A stretch of 64,000 nt of DNA from positions 13,959,001 to 14,023,000 of the forward strand of contig NC_088327.1 in assembly GCF_036884655.1 (NCBI RefSeq), written 5' to 3'. Of the stretch, positions 40,780 to 50,791 are shown piece after piece. Both the position numbers and the translations under genes were made by a program. The first letter of the stretch is position 1. Each line of letters begins with the position of its first letter. The stretch comes from Musa acuminata AAA Group. Its lineage: Eukaryota > Streptophyta > Magnoliopsida > Zingiberales > Musaceae. The notes under the pieces were generated by a model that was not told the DNA's origin, did no database searches, and saw nothing but the letters and a program-made list of their open reading frames with translations.

Positions 40780-42790
40780 CTCGGGAAAACCTAACTCACA
40801 TGAAGAAAAATCTGCTATAGTGGGAGGACCCGAAATCTGTTATGATGGAGGGAGGACTCGAAGCCCGCCATGACAAGAGGATCCGAAATCTGCCACGACA
40901 AAGGGAGGAATTGAGTCTCGAGACACGAGTCAGGAAAACCCTATTGAACCTCGGATTTTGATGATGAAATCAATTGATGAAGTTACGAACTAATATGCGT
41001 TTAAGATAAGTGACGTAGGAAAAACTTTGATCGTGGACTTGAATCATGGAAGCAGAATCTAACGTTGGGCCAGAGAGCATCATGTCGGATGATTGGTCGA
41101 CGTGCCAGAGGATAGTCTTCATGCCATGGGTTTGAGCATCGGGCTAGAAGAATCGGGCATTGCGCCAAGATGATTGGGTGTTGCGGGAAGTCAACATGTC
41201 GATTGGGCAATACTCCGAATGAGAGGACGATGCACCGAAGGATCGGACGAAATGATGGATGTACCAATGACGTGCCAAACAACATAGGCTTCATGATTGT
41301 AATTAAGTCTGTCGAAGTTTAGAGTCTAATTAAGTTGGTTTTGGGGTGTAACCATGTCAACTCAATTAGGGGTCCATTGGGCTTGAATTAGAACTATTTT
41401 GGGCCAAATAGAAGGCCCATTCAATGACCTTTAGTTGGCCCAAGAGATGGCACCACTTGAGGCTCGACCTCCCAGGTAATCTAAGCGGTGATACCGCTGG
41501 TAATTAATGTTGTCAGGCGATGGTACCACCCTGTCAGATGGTGGTATTGCTAGAGCTCAATCTCCGAGGCTTTGTTAGGCAATCATACCATCTAGACTGG
41601 GTGATTAGTACCGCCCAATAATTACGATGGTATCGCCAGTATCCCGAAAACCTGGGATGAAACCATTTTTGGCTCCAAATTTGAATCTATTTGAGGTTTA
41701 TAAATACCCTAGCTATTCCTGCTTGAAGTAGATAGGAAAAAAAGAGTATAAAGGGGATGTTATTCTGAGTTGAAAAAGTGCTAAGTGTCCTCATCCTCTT
41801 TAAGTTTCGGGCTTAATCTAAGAGATATGTAAGGCTTGTAAATGTTGTCTCCTAAACCTGTGAAAAGGAGAAAGAGTTGTAAGGGTAGTTGATATTTGCC
41901 CATTGAAAGAAGATCGGCAATGAAAGCCAATGGCCTCGAGTGAAGAGGAATCGGGAGTGGACGTAGGTCACGATGATCGAACGACTATAAAACTCGATTT
42001 GCATTTCTGTTCTGCTTTTCATTATCATTGATATTACATTAATTGCTTATTACACTTATTCTAAGTCAAGCATACTTTTAATTTTTCATAAAATGAAAGT
42101 TTTCGAATTGTCGAGGTTTTTACGAAAGCACTAATTTACACCCCCCTCTTAGTATTGAAATGGTCATAACAAACCCATTCCGCATGAAGAAATCCACCAC
42201 GGTGGATGCACAAGGCTAACGTGCCTGAGACGTATGAGTCGGGAAAACCCGACCCGTGTGACAATAAATATACCACAGTAAGGACACAAGGCCAATATGC
42301 CTAAGATGCATGAGTCAGGAAAACCCAACCTGTATAAAGAAATTCGCTATGGCAGAGGCATAATGCTAATGTGCTCGAGATGCATGAGTTGGGAAAACCC
42401 AATCTACATGAAGAAATTCACCATGATGGAGGCATATGACGAAATGTGCTCGAAGCATGTGAGTCGAAAAAACCCAACCTATGCTAATAGAAATCCGCTA
42501 TAGCGGAAGCGCAGGGTGAAATGTGCCAAAGACACATGAGTTGGAAAAACTCAACCCGTGTGAAGAAATCCACCACGACAGAGGCATAAGGCCAATATGC
42601 CCGAGATGTATGAGTCTAGAAAACCCGACTTGCGTTAAGAAATTCTTTATGGCGGAGGCATAGGGTAAAATGTGATTAAAGCATATGAGTTAAGAAAACC
42701 CTACCTACACCGGCAAAAATTTGTTATAGCGGAAGCGTAGTGCGAAATATGCCCAAGATGTGTGAGTCGAAAAAGGTAAACCCGCAAGAG
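40780..42790 (+). repeat. Tandem array of a 73-77-bp unit, split by LTR C
   Basis: Copies are marked by GAGTCGGGAAAACCCGACC or variants near 42236, 42310, 42386, 42461, 42538, 42611, 42688 and 42763, giving spacings of 73-77 bp. Each unit also has AAGAAATCCACCACGG-like and GGAGGCA-AAGG blocks. Related but more irregular units precede LTR C (about 40785-40941), so the LTR landed inside the array; its AACCC target duplication comes from the unit's GAAAACCC. One copy contains the perfect palindrome CCGCTATAGCGG near 42498. Confidence 0.85.
40942..42171 (+). mobile_element. Sirevirus-type solo LTR (copy C) with target duplication
   Basis: A 1230-bp LTR starts TATTGAACCTCGG (the expected TG has become TA) and ends CATAACA. 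It is flanked by a perfect 5-bp duplication AACCC at 40937-40941 and 42172-42176. It aligns with LTRs A and B, but its near-palindromes are eroded and it is shorter, so it is older than B. The TATA box is TATAAATA at 41699-41706. Confidence 0.93.
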
Positions 42791-42904
42791 GAGATCTTGA
42801 ATGCTTCCATGATGAATAAACTAAACGACACACTTCGAGCCCCTCTTATAAGGATCCCGAAGCCTACCTTTGGAGGGAGGGTGGACAAATGATATGGAAT
42901 ATAA

Positions 42905-43230
42905 TGTTAGTTGACACATGATCACCACGTGGGATCCGAGTCACCCTTCACCCATTTGCTTATGTGGATGAAGATTAAAAGCAAATAAAAGCTTCCTTCT
43001 TATCTATTATGACAATAATGACAATTATTAGCTTCCTTCTCATCCTTGATGACAATGAAGGTAATTACATGCTTCTTTTTTATTCATTATAACGAAGAAG
43101 ATAAACACAAACTCTCTTTCTCATTCTCTGAGGTGTGTAAGGGACTCATTTGAACTAGTCAAACTTACATTTAGGGATCTCGAATTACTAATCTGAATGT
43201 TGGATGGATCGAGTTGGGAAACCTCTTAGG
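42905..43230 (+). repeat. Right LTR (partial) of the ABCG-carrying element
   Basis: Starts TGTTAGTTGACACATGATC and follows the left LTR in blocks up to the AACCTCTTAGG near 43230, where similarity is lost. A duplicated AGCTTCCTTCT..ATC.. segment inside (about 42990 and 43030) is not found in the left LTR. Confidence 0.55.
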
Positions 43231-45030
43231 ATTTTGATTGATTGAGGATTATTGAGGGATTGATGTTTCATGCCTTTATGAGTTGATGAACTTAGGTTTT
43301 ATTTGAAGATATCATTTGAAAATGATTATTAATTTTCTATTTTTTTAAGTTTATGCTATTGATATGATTGTTACAATATATTATTTATGACTATGCTAGT
43401 AGTCTACATTGGAAGTACGGAGCCATTAATGAATATAGTCTAGCAGATCATATATCAAGCATGATCTCTTATAATATTTAATCATATTAATTCATTGGAT
43501 GCATACGTGAATGAATAAATATAAATGAATGAATGCATATAAATGAATGTTCATGGTTGTTTATATATCCCTGCGAAGGTTAGGTATGATAATTTCCTTC
43601 AGAGATTAGTGGACAACATAATGGTTAAATGGTTCCTTCATCCATTATTCGGAGGAACATATCCCCAACATGAGCGAGTGAGTAAAGGATACCACTCTAT
43701 TCATTGTTGGGAGTGCACTCGCTATTACGAGAGTGCACCATCGGATATAATATACATTTTTGTTATCTAATTATTATGTATATATTACATATGACTAATT
43801 CATGATTTTATTTATTACGTAAAAATTTATCATTATTTTTCTAATACATAAGTTAACTTATAATGAATCGATATATTTTTTATTTTTATTAAATTATTGA
43901 TATTTATATATGTTTCACGAATATTAAAAATTAATTTGGCCACTCGCTATTAACTTGTTATATATGTTTATACATGTTTATTCTATAAATTATAAATAAT
44001 AAAATAATAATTTATTATATTTTATAAATCTGGGATGTGACATACTATATGATTATTTGGCCACTCGCTATTAACTTGTTAGCAATCATGATGCAAGCAT
44101 TCAAAATTAAAAGATTACGATGGATTTATTTATCCCATTGGTATCGTCATGGATGTATTTACGCCTATTAAACTAACAAAACAGTGAGTCAAAGACAAAA
44201 AAGAGTATGTAACATTCAACATTTTCTCTGGAAGAACAAACATAAAAAGATGTAACATTCTGTTGTTATCAGTTGAAGAGTGAAGTACTGAGAAAGTAAA
44301 CCCTCTGGATGTACGGTTGCGACACCCAATTCAACATTTTCTGTAAAAGATATATGGTGATGAGAAAGAAATACATTCTGCGATTTCTGCAAAAGAACGA
44401 ACACAAAAAAAAAAGGTAGAATTCTGTTGTAATTAGCTTAGAGTACGGTGATGAGAGGTAAGCCAGTCGTGATACCAAATTCAACTTGCATTGTTAAATG
44501 ATTGAATGTGCAGGTACAATGCATATCTACTTACAATTTTAAGAAGCATGGACTATCAAACACATACTACATGCAACAACTGTTGTGTTCACTGATCAAG
44601 CATGCACAATTTTCTCAGGCTTTACATGGAAATTAAAATAGAATATGGTCAATAACTAAAAAACAATGATCAAGGATAAGAACACCTCACGAATATAGGC
44701 TTCAAACATGCTGCAACGGAAGGAATTCATCCAATCAACTTGATCGGGATCTGAGACACTTCAGAGTCAACCATCCACAATAAACACTAACAAAAACTAC
44801 AGGAGAATCAGCGTTAGAGATGAGCTGAGCGGCAAGAGAAACAAGCAAGGTGTGTCTAATTTGTCGAACCAAATGTTTGTTCCTTATTCCCTCCAAGAAG
44901 GTGACCTAGTGTAATTGACAAGAACTGCTGTTGCTAACTGGGTTTGTGTTATATTTCATGGGCACGATTTTCTACCACTACACTGCTGCATGCAATTGCA
45001 GGTTATCAGGTTTTTTGGTCCTTACAAACA
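43231..45030. other. Intergenic sequence downstream of the Yippee-like gene
   Basis: No gene is supported. A 26-bp block starting TTTGGCCACTCGCTATT occurs at 43935-43960 and again at 44056-44081. A GTGCACTC-based hairpin is possible around 43711-43740. Two related segments with ACATTCTG and AAAGA-rich neighbours (about 44210-44290 and 44340-44440) look like a diverged local duplication. The last few hundred bases should hold the 3' UTR of the Yippee-like gene. Confidence 0.45.
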
Positions 45031-47695
45031 TCACCAGCCCTCTTTCGACATCCTAGCTTTTTCTAAAATGTATTTGCCTTCTTTGTACTTCTGACTTTCT
45101 TCATATGCCTTCTCCTGCAGAAACATGAATAAATTACAAACAGACTAGGTGTATGATAGGCTGAACTGGAAAAATATTAACTAGATTTAAAATGTAAGAA
45201 AACAAGAATCAACTACATAGAATTTTTGCACAACATCCCCACCAAGTACAATATCTGAACTCCCAAAAGATTATTCTTTTGAGAGATATGTTGAATGCTG
45301 TAGCTCAGTTGATGGAACATCTAAAGCATCCATGTAGCCTAGACAATGCAAGCAGGTTAATAGCACAATTCCAATGTTCTCCTTGAAATGTGACTTGCTC
45401 TAACTGGTCTAATTTTTTAAAGCAAACAGAAATGCTGTGGATAATTAGAAGAACTGTCAGGTATCCAAAGTGTCCAGTGCACTTATTAGACAATTTTGCA
45501 AGTAGATTGAGTTCCTTTAAGTTTCTTGCATATTGAAGGAATTAAAAGTGCACTTGAAATATAATTTACATGTGGATCACTCCTCATGCATAGACACTTA
45601 ACAACTGGAAAGAGGAAATGATAATTGATTTATCTGTTATCTAACTTACATATCTCCAGCCCAGAATCTGTTGGCAGCAGCTACAGTATATGTCATTCAC
45701 TGTGTGTAATCCAGTTATAAGGTGTCGATCCTCATCAGGGCCCAATGTGATATTCACCCTATAAAAAATTGCACGATAATAAAGAGCACATCTTGAAAGA
45801 AAGTCACCACCTCATAATGTACCTTAATAAGACACCATGGTGATCCATGGTCTATAACTTATTTGCTGCACGGAAATTTCAAACTTTTACTTGCTGTAAT
45901 ACAATTCTTCCAACTATCTGAATAAATGTTAATATACTATTTACTTGCAATGAAAAAACAAAACAGGTGCAGATGACATAATTGTGGAATACCACAGAAG
46001 TGCGGAAATGAAAGTCCAAGTGTGAAAAAAAGTCAGCATATCCAAAAAACAGAACATGGATCGATGTTTTAGAAGGTGAAGAGGAAAATATATTGGTTGC
46101 CTAATTGTTAGAGGTAAACTTGGGTTGGATAATATCAATCTGATTCAACTTTCTGAATCTGACTGTAGCCTTATCTGGTTATGTACATATGATTGTAGCC
46201 AACTCATATTGGTATCTGCTTTATATATAAATGAACGTAGAATGTAGTTCAGTAGTTGTTACCATAAGCTAATACAATATTCTAGATTACAATGAAAAAT
46301 GCATGTGAAACAAGAAAGAGTTATGGATGGTTAAGGGATCATATCAGCTGAGAGCTCATAAGACTATGAACCGCACGAACCTTGGCTCTGTTTTGGATTC
46401 TCTCCACAAGGACAGTAGTAAAGGTAACAAATTTGGGAGAAATTGGCACCAGAAGAAAGTAGACCATGATATAAGTTGAGACTTTTTTTTTTTTGCAAAG
46501 GGTAAGTCGTAAACTTTGAAACTTGATGTCAATACAGTCATTACATGCAAAATCTACATACAGAAGTTAGAAAACTTCTAACTGACTAGCTAAGCAGACT
46601 GAAAGAACATAGAAAATCAGGAGTTAGAGTTCCATCAATTTCTCAGGTGTACCACCCAAGAAATCTCGACCCAACAGTTTACCAAGACCCAAAAAGATTC
46701 AGGTGGAACACTTCGCTACCAACAAGACTACTCCAAACTACTGCTTTAAGGTTTGACCTCCCAGCCCCTCATTGTTTTCAAACTTTTGACTATTCAACGA
46801 ATAGTCATCAGCTCACCCTTGCCTCACATGGCTAGATTTGGATAGGGTGGTAGCTCAAGGAGAGAATAGGCCAAAGAAGATAAGAAGCGCTGGGGAAGAG
46901 CCATTAAACTGGACACCTACTGCACCAATCTCATCATGTCCCACTTCATCAATGCCAGATTTCGAGAAATGAGGGCAGAGTGGAGTGGGTGCCACTCGAT
47001 TTACTTTATAAATGGTACATCCCAAGATGAATTCTGGCCCTCCAAGAGTGTTAATTATTATCGTGACAACAATAACATCTTGATTATAACTCCATGGGCA
47101 GCAGAAATGACAGAACTAAATATTCTAGAAAATCAGACAGATGGAACAGAAATAACAATTTAGTTCAAAGCCCCCACACATATTTGGGTTACGATTTTGT
47201 TTCCGTCCATCTACAGAAGACTAACAAAGGCTAAAAATTCTAAATGATTACCGCTCCATCATATGAGAAACTGCTAATTGGCTATGAAATAGAGGACACA
47301 AGAAAACTCGCTAGACAGAAGACCATTAGTTTAAGCTAATCATTGAAGAAGTGGCACCATTTCGTAGCTTATGCCAATGTGAAACCAACAATAAGGAAAA
47401 GACCTACATCACGGCAAACCTAAAGACCAAGAACATATGTGCGATTATAAAATCCATTGCCATAGGCGCATAAACATCACATTGAGGTTAAAAAATTCCT
47501 AATATCATTTCTCCAACAAGAACGAGAGTAAAGCTCTTGAAGTCAGACTCACACGCTCTTGAAGAGGTACGCGCGGCCATACCGCCCGTGGAAATCCTTG
47601 GAGATGATCGCGTCATGGGACGCCGAGTCGACCTTGCAGCGCCCGCACTTGAAGACCTTCGGACCAGGGAGCGACTCCACGAAGAGAAGCCCCAT
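45031..47695 (-). CDS. Yippee-like zinc-binding protein
   Basis: Three exons on the - strand join into 111 aa: 47695-47553, 45758-45650, 45114-45031. Introns have GT...AG ends and all phases close. Two CxxC pairs, Cys17/Cys20 and Cys73/Cys76, form the Yippee zinc site. Family blocks are the FHGRYGRAYLF stretch (35-45), GPDEDRHLITGLHTV (54-68), ILGW (79-82) and EESQKYKEGKYILEKAR (89-105). Length is normal for the family. Yippee-like proteins are small, conserved nuclear or cytosolic proteins; the animal relatives include CRL-ligase substrate-receptor folds, and the plant role is poorly known. The ATG at 47695 gives the usual short N-terminus MGLLFV. Intron 1 (1.8 kb) and the promoter region were copied to 57103-59520. 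Confidence 0.93.
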
Positions 47696-48480
47696 TGTCG
47701 ATCGGCCGATCCGTCCCAACCCCAGCCCTAGAACCCCCAATACGATCACCACCGAGGCAACCTCGATCGGAAGCAAAGAACAGGAGAAAACTTCGATCGT
47801 CGAGGGGAGATCGCTTCGGAGTGGGCAAGGGATTGGGGAGATTTGGAAGCGATGCTTTGTCGCCCGAAAGTGTGGATTGCGGCAAAACAGAGCGAAAGGT
47901 GTCGACGCGAGCGAAAGCCAGGAGACTCATTTAAGGAGGGAGAGATGAGTGGTCGGGATAACACCGGTGTTTGGGCCGGCGAGTTCTTCGCTCTGGTCGG
48001 GGTCACGTGGTGGGCTGCTATTGGTGCTTGAGAAGAACGGCTTTTGGCGTTCATGAGTTGGGTGGGGTTAGGAAGAGGGCCGCATCTCGTAGGGATTGTG
48101 AATTGGAAGATGTAGCGCTTGGACAGGATGGGCTGCACGTTCGAGGTGCATTGGTTTGGAGGGTAACCGACTCGCAGAAACATGCCCATTCTTTCGGAAA
48201 TGCCACCGTGTCCTCCTCCGTTGGACCATCTAAATGCCCTTGTATTGAATCGTTCTGGTTGGATGATACTTCGATGATAGAGAGCGGGAGGGGAAATGAC
48301 ATTTGAATATTTTTTACAACAAGCTTAAAACGTTTCTGATCATTTTATGGATAAGTTATTAAATGAAGAAAATAATATATATAGTAATTTACTGAAAAAT
48401 ATTTTAGTAATAGACCTTTATGAAATGATGCCTCCATATTTGATTTTTAATAAAGAATATTTCTTTTATTTTAATTAATT
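46484..48480. repeat. Source copy of a segmental duplication
   Basis: Part of intron 1, exon 1 and about 0.8 kb upstream of the Yippee-like gene match 57103-59520 along their length with scattered changes. The left boundary is at a T run in both copies (about 46484 and 57103). The right boundary is near an AATGATG-CCATATTT stretch (about 48424 and 59471). Confidence 0.85.
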
Positions 48481-50791
48481 TTTAAAATAAAATTATAAAA
48501 AGATGATGATTGTTTTTGACTAAGTTTGACTTGATATTTTAGAATTAAATTAATTTTTTTGAGATGAATCGAACTAAATTGATTAAGCCCTAACTTGATT
48601 CGAATTAGCTCTAAATTATCTCTTGATTTTTTTTTCAAATAACCCTCCATCTTCACACCTATCTTTACCTCTATGTCTCCTCCCCCTTTCAATTGATTTT
48701 CTTCTCGTCCCACTCTATCTCTCGTTCTACCTACGCTCATTCCACCATCACCTCCTCCTCCCCCTTCTTATCTATTTTATCCTAAGTGAAAAAGTAGAAG
48801 AATGAGAAGGAAATTAAGAGAGTGAATAAAGAGAAGAAAACCTTTGGAGAGAGAGAGGAGGAGGAGGTGGGAGGTCACTGAGTGGGAAGAGGAGGATGGA
48901 ACTTATTATTATTGATTGTTTTGATAAATTATTTAAAGATAAAATGATAATAAGATTTTACGATAAGTTAATAATTTTAACATAATTTTTTTATTTTAAT
49001 TTATTATTGTTTTAAGATACTGATAAAGGTACTTGAGATAAATTCATTCAAGCGATGGCACCCATGGCACCCTTTGTATGAAACACATGAAAAGTAAATA
49101 TGTGGATTTATAATACACTACTTAAACAATACAAAGGAATGAAGCAGTATTAGGTATTCAAGGATAATACTTGTTTGTTCATTTTACTTTTGTTAATCTC
49201 GTTTTTACCTCGTAACCATATATAGGTTATACTATTTCTCTAGTATCTCTTTAATAGGATATTACTCCTACCAGGGGAAGCCTTCCATGGAAGATGAAAA
49301 GCAAGATAGGTCCAATCGTACTTCAAATGTTTCTTAAGGAGAAAAAGAGCATACAATTGAAGAAACATATGCTTGATTTGAAGTTGACATAACATTGGGT
49401 TGGGTTGACTCGATGGATTTGGAATAAGATTCCCACTGCTAATTTCATGTTTTAGATGTGTTTGGTCTCAGTATTGTTCTTCACCTCTACTTGTAGAATT
49501 CTCAGCAAAATAATTGGTTAAAATGCAAATTTTACCCAACCCAGTTAGGTGGATTTTTCTGGGTTTCCACTACTATACTTACTGAAACCTCAGCTCATTC
49601 CTGGAGAACCAGGAGGAGCCACATTATGAACAATTTCATTAATCTTTGACCTGGACCATGTGAAGATCCCTTCCTCAGCCCAAAATATAGCATCCCTAAG
49701 TTAAGAATCAAGCTGTACCGGATAAAAAAACTACCCTAACCCTATTCCTTAAGGGTATTCATTGGTTTTAATTGAGTTTGGAAGGCATTTATATTTGCAT
49801 CATTTTTGCAATTTGGGGAGGCATATACAGTCCTAATTAAAGTCAAATAATGTTCGATAACTCCAACATATGTATTGTGCAGATAAATTGTCTTCTTAGT
49901 TGGAACTATTTCGTTAAAATACTATGACATAAGGAATTTTGTGAGAATGCTAGATTAATTTTAGATCCTCGAAGATTCTATTTTGTTTAGGAACAAAAGA
50001 GGGAAGAAGAGATGAAAGTTTGTAAATAAAAGTCTTGTAAAAAACCAAAAAGCATAAAATAACTATGCAAAACTCCACCCATACTTAGGTCATACACTAG
50101 TATCACAAGCATTATTTTCGACGTAATTTGAAATATTAGTATTTTATTAAGTATAGATGGAACAACTTTTATCATGTTTTTTCTAATTTGAGAAAAAAAA
50201 AAGCCTAAAAAAATATGAACTAGAAGGAGAAAGAGTGAGATCTAAATTATTTTATGATCTTTAATTTAGTAACAATGAAATAGCCATGCATATTTATTTT
50301 TACAAACCATTCACGTGGGAGATATTCAACATTGTTTTAGCTTAATTATGATTCTATTATTTGAAAAAGTGAGGAATTTATTGTGGAAAAGATAGATTTC
50401 AGATTTTGAGTTAAAAAAAATTAACAAGTAATTACTTAAATCACACAATTAAATCTCTGATTGATCTTTAAATTATAGATTGATTAAGGATATAAAATAT
50501 GTAAGAAATAAAAAGTTATCGTTCCATATTTATCTCTTTTAGAATTTTTTATCACTATAAATGGTTAACATACCTTACATAATGTAGATAAATTTGTATA
50601 ATTTCATACTTTTTTTACTTGTTGGCTATATCCATATTTCTGTAATAGCATGGATTTAATTGATGAAGAAATCGAATTAAAGATTATTGTTCAGAATTCC
50701 TCAATAAATTTATTCAAATGCAGTCTCTCACACAACGCATCAGCTTTATTCGGTACAATCTTCATGGCTACTCCAGAATTCGACAGGCGAC
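47696..50791. other. Intergenic sequence between Yippee-like gene and lipoxygenase
   Basis: The first 600 bases are GC-richer and hold the presumed promoter and leader of the Yippee-like gene. Beyond about 48300 the sequence is AT-rich with short frames only. On the - strand an AATAAA lies at 50749-50744, 43 bases past the lipoxygenase stop codon, a plausible poly(A) signal. Confidence 0.5.

Larger units (their letters stand above)
38320..40800 (+). pseudogene. Rearranged ABCG (WBC-type) transporter fragment
   Basis: Pieces of an ABCG half-transporter are recognisable in shifting frames. Two tandem copies of the N-terminal region occur: about 38340-38560 (TLGQLFKYVGDI, then LELDDFA) and about 38615-38742 continuing at 40389 (TLGQLFKRIGDAQSGDI, then HHILELDDF). 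The second copy is interrupted by a solo LTR. The nucleotide-binding domain follows at about 40541-40790: a degraded Walker A ending GFGKSTLLDALMNRI, then [12 protein letters not shown], then [20 protein letters not shown]. Stops and frameshifts are scattered, and the signature motif, Walker B and membrane domain are absent. It lies inside a non-autonomous LTR element, which suggests capture of a host gene piece, but insertion of the element parts around a local pseudogene is the alternative. Confidence 0.75.
37491..43230 (+). mobile_element. Non-autonomous LTR element carrying an ABCG fragment
   Basis: Two diverged direct repeats bound this region: 37491-37829 (start TGTCAATTGACAC) and 42905-about 43230 (start TGTTAGTTGACAC). 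They share several blocks in order, among them ACAAACTCTC, a TACATTT-GGAGAT-like block and GGATCGAGTT followed by AACCTCTT. The first repeat ends CTAACA at 37829. A GGAGGGAGGGTGG purine tract lies 20-35 bp before the second. Between them there is no gag or pol, but there is a rearranged ABCG-transporter pseudogene and a tandem array of about 75 bp. Two Sirevirus solo LTRs (38743-40388 and 40942-42171) inserted later; without them and their target duplications the element would be about 2.85 kb. The right LTR is truncated or diverged after about 43230. Confidence 0.65.

Noticed and set aside
42229..42790. A CRISPR-like array
   Set aside because: The whole 75-bp unit is repeated without unique spacers, in a plant nuclear context within a retroelement.
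46647..47163. Two short frames in the Yippee intron, also present in the duplicate
   Set aside because: They lie inside intron 1, are not conserved as frames between the two copies, and have no domain.
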